64,000 nucleotides of DNA. It comes from Deroplatys truncata (lineage: Eukaryota; Arthropoda; Insecta; Mantodea; Mantidae). Position 1 is the first letter of the stretch. The number at the start of each line of letters is the position of its first letter. Location of the stretch: assembly GCA_030765065.1 (NCBI GenBank), contig CM060977.1:131320295-131384294 (forward strand), read 5' to 3'. Both the position numbers and the translations under genes were made by a program. Below, in pieces: positions 11,630-23,725 of this stretch. The notes beneath the pieces were generated by a model that ran no database searches, was not told the origin of the DNA, and saw only the letters and a program-made list of their open reading frames with translations.

Positions 11630-13651
11630 TATGGCCAGAAAGGATTTTAAGGTGCAAAAAAGGTGCTGATGCAATTACTTTATTTAGGTTTAAACCAGCT
11701 ACATTAACTTTCTTTGTCCCATTTACTTGGTTCTAATATTTCATACACTTGTTATACTGTATCACACATTTCAATGTTTTTGACACTAAGTCGCTGGCGC
11801 TTTGAGCTCAATAGCTCCTTATATATGGAGAAACTCCGCTCGACATCTACAGGAACCAATGGAGCATATCTTTTCAGCACCCGTAAAGGAAGTTCAGTCA
11901 AAGTTACAAAGATTTCTACATCTGGATTGTTCTTCAAATTTAATTCCAATTTGTCTTAGCAAATCCATCAAGATTGTCCCTAACACTCATCAGCTTCTTC
12001 CACTGTTCCTCCTTCTCCATACTTTCTTCCAAACTCTGAATCACATCAGGCAAATACTTGTAGGAATGCACTGTAAAAAGTTCCAATTCTAGGTCTTCGT
12101 TGTTGACTAATTGTTGGGCCTGCTTGATGGCTGCCTGCGTCCATTGATCTAGAGCACAAATAAAGTGTTTGATTTTATCAAAGTTTTCGCACAAGAAAAC
12201 TGCACATCTTATCCGAGTACCACACCTTGTGATGACAGGAAACTGTGGAAGGTGGAGCCCAGTCATTTCTTGACATAAAACCTGACGACCGCGAGCCTTT
12301 ACCAGAATCTTCTTCAGACAGCAATGAAGTCATTTACCCTGCAGTAATTTTCTCTGATACTTCGCAAACACGATGTAGACCATGTGCAATACATGCCGCA
12401 TGGTTGAGGTTGGGATACATGCCCTTCAATTTTTGGAAAGCCGAAAGCATGTAGCGTGCTTGATCAGTCACCACAAGCCTGACGTTTTCGTATTGTATGC
12501 CCCCTGGCCACAGGTTCATACATGAGTCGTTGTGCAGGCATTTGTCTTGTCGAGTTGGTACATTTTAAAAAATATAGGTTTTACCCCTTCACCACATAAT
12601 GGAAAAACCAACACATTCAAAATATATATTTGCAACTTATCAGTAGTTTAATCTAAAATGAATCGCACTTCATGTTTGCCGACCGTCTCTTTTATTTTCT
12701 CTAAGACGCTCTCATAAATTGGCTGTATGCAACCTTTTCTCAGAGTACTCTCATCCGGTATTGACCGCCGTGTGTGCTTCTCAAGGAACGATTTAAATGC
12801 AGGATTATTTACCTTGTGGATTGGAATTCCTGACTGGATCAACGCCATGGCAAGATCCGCACTAAACTCATTCAATGATCGCTGCTTTTCAGATCCTGAA
12901 GCGAAGGCATGTATCAGTGTAGTTTGCTTAGGTTTTGACTTGCGAAGTTAAATGTTCTTTAAATGTTTGTTGTTCTGCAAGTGCTGGTTTATTCTGTTTC
13001 TTTGATGCTTGTCATCAATGGCAATATTTACTTCGCAGATGGCACATCGCAGAATGATGCCATCAGTTGAGTCTTGAATACTTCTGAAAGTACACACAAC
13101 TTCTCCTTCTTAATCTTCGGCATGATTTTGTTGTGAAAAATCTGTTCTGGTAAATCAAACAGGCTAAGAAGATAGTACACAGTCGATAGATAGGAACGGT
13201 TAAATTCATGCCAGTGCTAACTGAATTTAGGTTTCAACTGTTGCAGCACCACTGTTTAAATTTTATTTGACTTCACAGCTGACGGTTGTTGACTATTGTT
13301 GCTGTGGTTGGCCATTGTTGCTGGGGTTATGAATATTTAGTGGTGGTTTCCATTGATTACATTTTAATATATATTGACCATTGTTTAATCTGATGAAACG
13401 AAATCTTAAAATCCCGTTCAAGAAGATAAAACAATTGTCTAATCTATTAAAAATGCAGATAAAAGTGGACGGAAAGGTGCCGAAGCATGGAATAGAAGAG
13501 AAAAGGTGCAAAAGGTAGTAATATCACAAAAAGGAGCAACAAACTGTGATTGTTTTGCTTCATTTCATGTCCACAAATGCATATATTGACTTGTCTGAAT
13601 GAAAATAGCTATACTTTTGGAAAGGTGCTGCACCTTAAAATCCTTTCTTTA
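11630..13651 (-). mobile_element. hAT-like DNA transposon
   Basis: Terminal inverted repeats are AGAAAGGATTTTAAGGTGCA near the left end and the reverse complement at the right. The right end reads TAAAG outward, fitting the hAT YARNG terminus. An 8-bp duplication GTGATAAT flanks it. The interior encodes a degraded minus-strand hAT transposase. The length of 2.0 kb is within the usual range for compact hAT elements. Confidence 0.85.
11752..13085 (-). pseudogene. hAT transposase, CGGBP1/ZBED-like, broken
   Basis: On the minus strand the order is that of hAT transposases. First comes a BED-type zinc-finger stretch, LRCAICEVN then QHLQNNKH, at about 13070-12960. Next is a core with MNEFSADLAMALIQSGIPIHK (12875-12648). 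The next pieces contain VRLVVTDQARYM and HAACIAHGLHRVCE (12519-12334), then FPVITRCGTR and ENFDKIKHF (12266-11940). The end is a hAT dimerisation-like segment, VPVDVERSFSIYKELL (11949-11752). At least three frame breaks or stops exclude function. The protein resembles CGGBP1-related hAT proteins more than the large Ac type. Confidence 0.8.
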
Positions 13652-13659
13652 GTGATAAT
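13652..13659 (+). repeat. 8-bp target-site duplication of hAT element, right
   Basis: GTGATAAT, identical to 11622-11629. The sequence on either side of the element (11490-11621 and 13660-13860) reads as acidic coding-like remnants, so the hAT may have landed in an older gene or transposon relic. Confidence 0.75.
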
Positions 13660-13939
13660 AAAGAGGATGTGTCTGCAACGACTGAGGTATATTTCAAAGG
13701 AAAAAAGACCGTAAAACCAAAACTACACATAAGAAGTGCTACAAACTGATTTATAAGGAACATTCGTATTCAGTTTGTGAAGAGTGTGTTGCAGTGATTC
13801 TAATAATTAGAGACAAAAAAGTCAACTTTCTAGAACAGACATTCTTTGTGAATTCTTTTCTAAAATACTGATTTTTTAATGCATTACAATACTTTTTAAA
13901 AAGTAATTACATGCATATATAGCAGAGGGCTTATTTGAA

Positions 13940-14095
13940 ATATGCTGTTCACAGACACACACGGACGTGTTTCCAAAAATACTTTTTTTGGATTCAGGAG
14001 GCCCCAAAACATATATTTCCGGTGAAATCTCGGTATAGAATTTTTGAGTGGAATGCAATACTTCCCCTACTTACTATACGTAGTAGAGAAAGTAA
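13940..14095 (-). repeat. R2 repeat, 5'-end fragment
   Basis: From CTGTTCACAGACACACACGG to ACTATACGTAGTAGAGAAAG the sequence matches the left 160 bp of R2 in reverse. The rest of R2 is missing. Confidence 0.75.
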
Positions 14096-14109
14096 TAATC
14101 AGCTATCGT

Positions 14110-14750
14110 TTATAATAAGGAAATGACTTGTGAAGAGTAAAACTGTGATCAGTCTTTTCAGATGATTTATTCAGTTCCCATTCGCTAGTTCTAATATGTT
14201 ATTTATCATTTTCTCCCATTTTCTTATACAAACTTTGGTAATAATAAAAAAATTGCTTATGAACCAAACTTCAAATGTTGCCTAAACTTATTGAGTGTTA
14301 CTATTGTTAATAATCCTGTAGCAATCCTCATTGTTTGTTCAAAATTAGAAAGCATCTTTTTAACCTTTGTCTTGAGCGTTATGTTTTTGTTTTGTTTGTT
14401 TTTTTTAAATAAAATACCCATCTCATTCATACATATTCCTGTAATCATGAATAGCAAGTTGAGTGTGGCGAATAGATTGAATTAAAGAGATTTACATGAC
14501 GTCTAAATCAAAATAAAATATATTCTGTTGAAGAGCCGGGGATTACCACGAAGACATTAACCATGATCATTTGTATAGCTGGTTCGAGGATCAGTTACTC
14601 CCTCGCATGGACAATGCTATACTGCACGGTCCAAATAGAAAGTGCATAGTAAAGGTAACTAAACTACAAATGATAGAGTGGCTCACTTGTCATAATGTAG
14701 CACGAAAAATTACATTGAAACGAGAGGAACTTATTGGCTTCTATTTTTTC
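14110..14750. other. Unassigned AT-rich stretch
   Basis: AT-rich, with T-runs near 14390-14410. No gene or family recognised. Confidence 0.4.
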
Positions 14751-14755
14751 TTTTT

Positions 14756-14881
14756 ACTTTCTCTACTACGTACAGTAAGTAGGGTAAGTATTGTATTCCA
14801 CTCAAAAACTCGATACCGAGATTTCACAGGAAATATATGTTTTGAGATCCCCTGAATAAAAAAAGCATTCTTGGAAACATG

Positions 14882-14917
<36 letters not shown>

Positions 14918-15597
14918 TGAACAGCATAACTCAGAAACGAACAGTCGGATAAACACCCAACTTGGTATTTAGGTTCAGTATCTTCCAGAGATGCGACACG
15001 AAGGTTTTCAAGAAAATCCCCCCAACCCAGATTACCCTTTACATGGAACATTTTTCGAAAATTTTAATTTTCTCAAAAATGGCTCTAACGATTTTGATTA
15101 AAATATCATATGTTTAAGATATTTTCATGACAAATAAAATGTATATCTTGAATTTTCTGGGAATGTCTCCAAAGTATTCTTCATTGTGAACGACTTTTGC
15201 ATAACTGGTAAACCATAAGAGAGAGAAAAAATTTTACTACACAAAAAATGTAGATCGCGTTAAAATACACAATTTATGTCATATACATTTTTTTGTTGTT
15301 GAGTGAGCTATTTTCGAGATATTGCTTGTTATTCCCTTAAATTTTCCAATACTTTTTCTCAAATGGGAATTCTTTATTCATTTTTTTTATGTCCTGGATA
15401 TACAAAGAGAATGGAATGCGCCAGAATAGCAACCAGCTCTTAAAATATCTGAGTGTCGCTTAAAGTCTACCGTATTCCCCTTGCACCTACTAGAAAATTA
15501 GCAATAAGATTTACATCTCGATTAACATAAAGCATATGTAAAAATAGTTTGTACAAGAGTAGAGAAAGTCATGTGAGTGTAACACATCAGATTTTTT
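14756..15597 (+). repeat. R2 interspersed repeat, near full length
   Basis: It begins ACTTTCTCTACTACGTACAG and ends GTAGAGAAAGTCATGTGAG plus TGTAACACATCAGATTTTT. The 12-mer ACTTTCTCTACT at the left recurs inverted close to the right end. A (GT)n run lies at 14884-14914. The interior has repeating motifs of the type ATAACTCAGAAAC, TCAAAAATGGCTCTAACG, ATAACTGGTAAACC and CCATTTTCGAGATATTGC or close variants. No long reading frame is present, so it is non-autonomous or non-coding. Confidence 0.8.
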
Positions 15598-15737
15598 TAG
15601 TTCCATTTATACCCCGCCTTTAACTACATTAGTCTTATCGGCGGCCTCTCCTTTGGAACTTATTGCCTAAGGCAATGGTGTTAACTCATATTCGTTGGGT
15701 TTCTTGCACTTTGAGTTTTTATCATTAGATATCTCTC

Positions 15738-15780
15738 TCTCTCTCTCACACACAAACACACACACACACACACACACACA
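15738..15780. repeat. (TC)n/(AC)n microsatellite
   Basis: A short CT run changes to an AC run ending near 15780. Upstream, 15600-15720 shares a block (CCTAAGGCAATGGTGTTAAC and neighbours) with 62520-62660 in inverse orientation. Confidence 0.8.
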
Positions 15781-16272
15781 TTCACTCTATCCTTCATACT
15801 TCCAAACTCTGTGGAAGATAAGGAATATCTTGGCCAGAGAAAAGTGGTTATATTTTCGTATAGAATACAAGTCTATATAAAGGATATGCTACTAACGCGA
15901 AGCGAATAATACAGTGTAATTCTATTAAAATGTTATTCTTCTGCACAGCTTCAGCAACAGGCAGAGTGCTAAGGCGATATGCTCTTCAATAGGCAGCTGC
16001 TACAACGCTCTCTCCTAAACATTGATCTCCATATTACGGGCAAGTTCAACTTGGTGTTATATCACTTCACGCAAGCTTACTTCTATCAGCGTTGACTGCG
16101 ACATACCTGCCTAACAGTTTCAAAATTAATTAAGTGTACCTTGAAGGAAACATTTGTGGTTTGTTGCAGATAACAAGCTACTGCCTCTCTCGACAATGTT
16201 AATTTAAGTTTGGATGCAGACTACAAAAAGGGGCGGGGCAGCGAACTATAACATACACATACATTGACTTAT

Positions 16273-17063
16273 TACTTTATCTACTACGTATAGTAAGTAG
16301 GGGAAGTATTGCATTTCACCTAATAATTCATACCGAGATTTAACCGAAAATACATGTTTTGAGGCGCCCCGAAGCAAAATAAAGCATTTTTGGAAACATG
16401 TCCGTGTGTATGCCTGTTTGCCTGATTGTGAACAGCATAATTCAAAATCGAAAAGTCGGATAAACACCAAACTTGGTATTTGAGTTTAGTATCTTCCAAG
16501 ACACGAAGATTTTGAAGAAAATCGACCACCCCAGAGTATCGTTTACATGGAACATTTTACGAAAATTATCATATGTTTAAGATATCTTCATAACAAATGA
16601 AACGTATATCCTGAATTCCTGGGAATGTCCCCAAAAGTCACTTCATTCTGAATGGCTTTCGCATAAATGCTAAACCGTAAGAGATAGGCAAAATTTTACT
16701 ACACATAAAATATAGATGCCGTTAAAACACAACGGTTTATGTCATATACATTTGTTTTTGTCGAGTGACTCATTTCCGAGATAGTCCTTGTTATTTGTTT
16801 GAATTTTTCAATACTTATAATTTTTCTTAAATGGGAATTCCTTATTCTTTTTTTATGTTCTGGACATACAAAGAGAATGGAATGCTCCACATAGCAACCA
16901 GCTTTTAAAAGATTTGACTATCGCTTAAAGCCTACTATATTCCCCTTGCACCTACAAGAAAATTTGCAATAAGATTAATATGAAGTAGATGGAGAACAAG
17001 GATTTGTAAATATAGTTTGTACAAGAGTAGAGAAAGTCATGTTAGTGCAACACAAAGGATTTT
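16273..17063 (+). repeat. R2 interspersed repeat
   Basis: Starts ACTTTATCTACTACGTATAG, ends AGAGTAGAGAAAGTCATG with GTGCAACACAAAGG. It is collinear with 14756-15597 but has an internal deletion of about 45 bp where the TCAAAAATGGCTC motif should be. Confidence 0.8.
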
Positions 17064-19375
17064 TAAAAATATTTTTATACTTCATCATACCTGTTATCAT
17101 CTATAACTGCACTGTTTTTAAAGAGGAAATGTAATAGCAAATTTTGTTGAAGGTATCTCTGTAACTACTCATCAGACTTGAACCATTTGTTAATGATGAA
17201 TAGCTTAAACAATTTGGTTTAATATAAGTCATACCAGTGCCGAGTGCTCGTGTTTCAGACTATCCTGATCTCCACCAGTTATACGGTTGGCTACCCTCAT
17301 TTTAGAGAACCATGGAAGAACACAAATACCCATCTTTAAAATTAAACATTTGTCTACTTTCTCCCGATTGCTGCTTTGGTGTTTAGTGTTTAGGATTTTA
17401 CGTGCAGCAAAGACATTGATACAAACCTCTGATACCGATAACCATACTTTAGAAATAGGAGTATAAAGTGCTGAGGAGAGAGGAAATAATTTAAACTAAC
17501 GGAAGGAAATAGTTTTGGGTAATTTCAGGCAGAAAAATGGGGAGAGAAAGGGAGAAAATGGTTGAAAATGAAGAATTGGGGAAAAAGAAAGAAGAAGTGA
17601 AGAGGAGTCTATAGCAGAAAGTAGGATAACGGGAGAGGAGGATGATGATCAAGAGGAGCCAATAGCTGACAGCAGTGGCAGCCTGGAGCGGGAGGTGGTG
17701 AATGGAGGAGATAGGGAAGTTAGAGCTATTTTTTCGTTGAGAAGAAGAAGATGGCGGCGAGGGTAAGTGGAGTGAAAATGGTGGTAAGTGGAGGCAAAGT
17801 GAATGTAGTGATAAGTGAAGTGAAATGTTTTTTAAAGAGGAAGTGAAGTAATAGATTCATAGCAGCGAAATAAATATAGTGATTATTGTGTTAAGTAAAG
17901 TGAAAAATTATAAAGAAATTATGTGAGTGTTAAGAAAAGTGTACGATAAAAACAATGAGGTAAGATAAGTACAATCCGGAGCGAGTGTTAAGTTTAATAC
18001 GATTATGAAGAGCTGTAATTTACTTCAAGTATATTAAGAAAAGTGAATGGTTAAATTATACATTTTGAGGAAAGTATATCATTAGTTGAAAATGAATCAA
18101 TATCATTAGTTGAAAATGAATTTATATACTAATTGTAGATTGGGCAATGATACCAGTGGTTAGAATGTAGTTTAATTTTGTAGGGAATATTTTGTTACAT
18201 TTATCTTGTTTAATTTAGTAATATTTATTAGAAATTGGGAATAGTGCATACCAGTTATACTGTGTTGCTGGCTTCCAGTAATAGTAGTTGAATATATTTT
18301 TATTTAAATTTCAATTGTAATTATTACATTTTGTACTTTATTTTATTAGTTTCATTTTACTCATTTTATCTAGCTTGTTTTAATTATTTACTAGATAATA
18401 AGCAAAAGTATGTAGAATGATAATGTATAAAATGTGTTAAATAAATTATAAATTTGGAATACACGTCCTGGTGTAGGAAACAAGTATACCAGGATGGCGT
18501 ATTGTAAATTTTATTTATTTATTTATTGGGTATTTATGACTATTGTATCGCTGTACACACATACATTGTATTGCTATATACACGTTTGTATTACACACAC
18601 TCACACATGTATTGTATTGCTGTATGTTCACACTAGTCGGCTAATGTATGAATGCACTTGGTGGGCGCCACTGTTTCGTTGACGTTACTAGGGATACCAG
18701 GAGTGAGTAGCAAGGTGATAAGGTAGTGTGCGGTTGCACAAGGAAAACAGTACTACATATGCACACCTTAGCCTATCTAAGAAATGCAACTCGAAACTGC
18801 GAATATTTTCTTTACTTGACTGTCCTTCCGATGCCCCGCCCACTTGTTTCGTAACTGTGTAGTTCCTCTTCCCACTGAACGCACTCATATCGCAATCGAC
18901 TAGTACACACACACATATATACATATATACATATTGTATTACTATATGTACCTTTGTTACACATCTATACACATTATTTATATATACACAGGAGTGGGCA
19001 AAACCATTGTGCATACAGTAGCTATGTACTTATACATGTGATATTATGGGGTGGGCAACACAATATGAAGGACTTTCTATTTTCAGCAAGATGGAGCTCC
19101 TGCTCATTAAGCATGGACGTTTAGCAGTAGAACTTCCAAATAAGTGAATAAATGAATAGGACGGAAGGAATCAACCGAATGGTTACCAAGATCTCGGATC
19201 TTACCCCTATGTATGTAATTAAGTATGTAGGTATGTGTGTGTCTGTATGTATGTATAAAAGTTAGTTAAAATGAATTTATCTTTCATGTGTTGCTCTTGC
19301 GTTGACGTACGTGATGTACTGGATTACGTGTGGAGTCGGAAATGTAATAACATAAATGTGTGCAATATAAAAAAT
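17064..19375. other. Unassigned stretch with purine-rich zone and microsatellites
   Basis: A strongly purine-rich strand covers 17460-17840. It ends in GGCGAGGGTAAGT, a donor-like sequence, but I cannot define an exon. 18050-18120 has a 23-bp direct repeat (ATCATTAGTTGAAAATGAA). AC/AT microsatellites lie at 18545-18620 and 18904-18990. Confidence 0.4.
19063..19122 (+). pseudogene. Short Tc1/mariner transposase remnant
   Basis: One frame reads TFYFQQDGAPAH, then a stop, then AW. QQDGAPAH is the motif around the second catalytic Asp of Tc1/mariner transposases. No terminal repeats or further domain were seen. Confidence 0.5.
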
Positions 19376-20233
19376 CTGATGTGTTACACTCACATGACTT
19401 TCTCTACTCTTGTAAAAACTATTTTTACAAACGCTTAATCTCCATATGCTTCATGTTAATCGAGATATCGAGATGTCAATCTTATTGATAATTTTCTTGT
19501 AGATGCAAGGGGAATATGGTAAGTTTTAAGCGATAGTCAAATATTTTAACGCTGGTTGCTATGTGGCGCATTCCATTCTCTTTGCATGTCCAGGACATAA
19601 AAAAATGAATAACGAATTTGAGAAAAAGTATAAGTATTGGAAAATTTAAGGTAATAACAAGCAATATCTCGCAAACGGTTCACTCAACAAAAGAAATGTA
19701 TATGACATAAATTGTGTATTTTAACGCGATCTACATTTTTCGTGTTGTAAACTTTCGTCTATCTCTTATGGTTTACCGGTTATGAAAAAGTCGTTCATAA
19801 TGAAGAACACTTTTGGAGACATTGCCAGAAAATTCGAGATATACATTTTATTTGTCATGACAATATCTTAAACATATGATAGTTTAATCAAAATCGTCAG
19901 AGCCGTTTTTGAGAAAATTAAAATTTTCGAAAAATGTTCCATGTAAAGGGTAGTCTGGGGTGGGGGAATTTTCTTGAAAACCTTCGTGTCGCATCTCTGG
20001 AAGATACTGAACCTAAATACCAAGTTTGGTGTTTATCCCACTGTTCGTTTCTGAGTTATGCTGTTCACAGACAGACACACAGACAAGACACACACACGGA
20101 CATGTTTCCAAAAATGCTCTTTTTGGATTCAGGGGGTCTCAAAACATATATTTCCGGTGAAATCTTGGTATCGAATTTTTGGGTGGAATACAATACTTCC
20201 CCTACTTACTATACGTAGTAGAGAAAGTAAAAA
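19371..20233 (-). repeat. R2 interspersed repeat, near full length
   Basis: Reverse orientation: it begins AAAATCTGATGTGTTACACT and ends CTATACGTAGTAGAGAAAGT. All internal motifs of the 14756 copy are present in reverse complement. Confidence 0.8.
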
Positions 20234-22870
20234 TATGTGCAACATGCAACATAAAACAGCGTCCTATTCATTTGACCATTCAGAAATGAAATAAACATCG
20301 CAACTTTGCGGATGAGGTTAAAACAATCCAACATCAACATGCTGTAGATTACAGAGGTTTTTTTTGAGAATGTTCTAATGCTTCTCCAACTTTGTCTAAT
20401 TTTTCTGTAGGTGCCACTTTACGCTTAGAGAATCGAAGCCCTTTCTCTAAATTTATTTACGAGTTTCTGCGTGTCTTCTCTACTTGCAGGACGCACACCT
20501 GGAATTCTATTGTTATAGAATTTTTCTAACATCCCGATGTAGTTATATACTAATAGTGCATGAAAGTTCATTGCTGTAATGTGTACATACTTAGGATATT
20601 ATTGCAATGCAAGTTCAAAAATTTGAAATACGTAGGCACTATATTCACTTCCAAACTACACACTTTTTTTATTAAGCTTGAGAGACGAACAAATCAAACC
20701 AAGATGTGTAGTAGTATACTTGATGTTATATTTAACATTATTGTAGCCCCACGTTGTGGTAGCCAATTTGCGACGGTATTTCTTATAATGTTTGTGTATT
20801 TGTGTTTACTTCACGCGTTGAAGCCATCTTGTGACGTGATTCATTTGTTAGGTTTGTTAGCTCCATCTGGTGTTAGCAATTTGCGGTAGTATTAGTGTTT
20901 GAAAGAATGCGACTGTTATTTGATTTAATTTTTGTTTACTGTCCTCCGGCTAGCTATTATCTTTTCTTGGGTCGAGCACTTCTCTTTATACAGGTTGTGT
21001 AAACGGAAAGGAATCTTTTATCCAAAGATAACACTGATGAAGAAATTTATTATACACTTTTATTGTCGAAATACAGTCACTATCACATTTATACATTGAT
21101 CTTGACACTCGCCAAACTGAAACTGTTATAACAACTTCTTACTGATCAATTTTAATTTGCGTACTTCAATTTTTTGTATAATTAACTTTATAACACTTGA
21201 GATTTTTCATAACTCTGTTACGCGTAACCTGCAAATTGATATCCGACGTGTGCCCTACAAATACTTTCGACGAACTGACTGACTGAAGGCGACGTGTACT
21301 TTACAAATATTTTCGATGAACTGTGTGCGATCTACCTTTGACTTGGCTTTTTATACTCATACACCCAGATATGCCTAAAGATTATAACTGAACTGCAATT
21401 GGCTAATAAAACGCGCCAACATTAGCGTCTATTTTTATATCCAATGAAAATTATGAATACATATGCTCTAGGGAAACGTTCCAGAAGATTCTCAAGGAAA
21501 AACGCGCCAACATTACGTAACTTCCTCGTTTCCAATAATGATAAACAGCTCACCCCCCCTTGCTGCATTATTGCGCGCTATTATTGACAGTTTCAGTAAG
21601 GTCGTATAAACTTACTTCTCAACAATAATTACAATCAATAAACATCTCAAATCAATGTCACATAAAAATGCATATTCATATTACAATAATTATTTACATT
21701 GAAGTAATTTGTGATACAAATTACTGCATCAGATGGCAAGGTGCGTGTGGTTATAGTCGGATTTGCCATTGCGCTCGCACCGACCTGTTCACCAGCCAAT
21801 TCGTACTACGTGAAAAGCACATGCTTATATATGGTTTACTGTCTTTTCTATGTTGAAAGAGATGTTCATAATTATACGATGTGCTCTTCAGTACATAATT
21901 ATCCAACGAGATATACTAGTATTATCGATATGAATAAATATAAACATACTAAAATACAAATTTTGTTTGAGGTTTTAGCGCTCAATATTTTTAATAATCT
22001 CAGTAACATTAAAATGTTGCATATTCTTTAGAAACTAGTGATTAAGTAAACTACTTTTTAAAGGACAATTACAGATTTTTAAAAAATATATTGTATTGTA
22101 AATTTTATTTCTATGACGTTCTATAGAGCAGTAAGTTTCGATGTTTTGGCAACCTGCCTGCCTCCATCTATATACGCACGCACGCACACACACACGCGCA
22201 CACACACACATGTACAATTTTGGTGTATGACCGCTTATTTCAGTAGGGAAAAAGTAAACTTTCCGCATTTTTATCGCTAAGGTCAGTCTTATTTAGGTAT
22301 ATGCTAAACTAACTACAAGGCGGTAAGAGCCCAACTGGGTCCTACCCTTCCCTCTTAACACCCACCCGAACCGAGGACTCACACTCTCCAGGACGTATGA
22401 CAAGCCCAAGTCAGACGCCTGACGGGTGGGAGGGGGGCAGATGGCCTATCCAGAGTGAGAGACCAGAGTCACACGCCCGTGATGAGAGCGAGGAAGATGA
22501 TAGATGAATGATACAAGAAGTGATGATGGAGCACCGGTGGAATGAAACATGGCGGGGAAACCGGAGATCCCGGAGAATATCCGCCCAGACACCGCTTTGT
22601 CCACCATATGCAGGTCCCTGGGATTGAACCCGAGCCACCTTAAAGTATGTGATAGAACAATAAATAATATACAGTTTTTGCTATCTTCACTTCTTCCTTA
22701 AACGCCTTATTTCGCCACGATTTGCGGTGTACGAATTGTGATTTACACAGTTACTACGTCCCAGCAGCGGCTGGACAACTACCGCACGCAATCCTTACGT
22801 AGCTATGTTATCTTTTGCGCGCTCGTTATCACGTGTACAGATCTTCGGTATTAACATCGTTACCAAGATT
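20234..22870. other. Unassigned stretch with one SINE-like block
   Basis: An open frame at 20560-20889 (109 residues, hydrophobic C-terminal half) has no recognisable domain and is not supported as a gene. 21350-21560 contains two copies of ACGCGCCAACATTA and promoter-like AT-rich sequence. 22173-22213 is an AC/CG-type microsatellite. Confidence 0.4.
22425..22640 (-). repeat. SINE-like retroposon, minus strand
   Basis: On the minus strand the head reads GGTGGCTCGGGTTCAATCCC, a box B/T-arm-like element. The body runs through GGATCTCCGGTTTCCCCGCC to a GATGA-rich tail. This looks tRNA-derived but diverged. Confidence 0.45.
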
Positions 22871-22872
22871 GT

Positions 22873-23725
22873 TACTTTCTCTACTACGTATAGTAAGTAC
22901 GGGAAGTATTGTATTCCACCCAAAAATTCGATGCCAAGATTTCACCGGAAATACATGTTTTGAGCCCCCTGAATAAAAAAAATCATTTTTGGAAACCTGT
23001 CCGTGTGTGTGTCTGTGTGTCTATGAACAGCATAACTCAGAAACGAACAGTCGGATAAACACCAAACTTGGTATTTAGGTTCAGTATCTTCCAGAGATGC
23101 GACACGAAGGTTTTAAAGAAAATCCCCCCACTCCATATTACCCATTACACGGAACATTTTTCGAAAATTTTAACTTTCCCAAAAACGGCTCCAACGATTT
23201 TGATTAAAATATCATATGTTTAAGATATTTTCATGACAAATGAAATGTATATCTCGAGTTTTCTGGGAATGTCTCCAAAAGTATTCTTCATTGTGAACGA
23301 CTTTTGCATAACTGGTAAACCATAAGAGATAGACAAAATTTTACTACACAAAAAATGTAGATCGCGTTAAAATACACAATTTATGCCATATACATTTCTT
23401 TTGTTGAGTGAACCATTTTCGAGATATTGCTTGTTATTCCCTTAAATTTTCCAATACTTATACTTTTCCTCAAATGGGAATTCGTTATTCATTTTTTTTT
23501 GTCCTGGTAATGCAAAGAGAATGGAATACTCCACATAGCAATCGGCTCTTAAAATATTTGACTATCGCTTAAAGCCTACCAATTCCCCTTGCATCTACAA
23601 GAAAATTAGCAATAAGATTAACATTTCGATATCTCGATTAACATGAAACATATAGAGAATAAGCGTTTGCAAAAATAGTTTGTACAAGAGTAGAGAAAGT
23701 CATGTGAGTGTAACATATCAGATTT
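22873..23725 (+). repeat. R2 interspersed repeat, near full length
   Basis: Begins TACTTTCTCTACTACGTATA, ends AGAGAAAGTCATGTGAGTGT plus AACATATCAGATT. Full motif series is present. Confidence 0.8.

Noticed and set aside
14741..15051. His/Thr-rich frames within R2 copies
   Set aside because: They arise from (GT)n microsatellites and are not conserved as coding among R2 copies.
17530..17766. Acidic, purine-rich stretch ending in GGGTAAGT as an exon
   Set aside because: No Met start or clear acceptor gives a consistent frame, and purine-rich low complexity explains the open frame.
20560..20889. 109-residue open frame as a gene
   Set aside because: No recognisable domain, composition like the AT-rich surroundings, no splice or promoter evidence.
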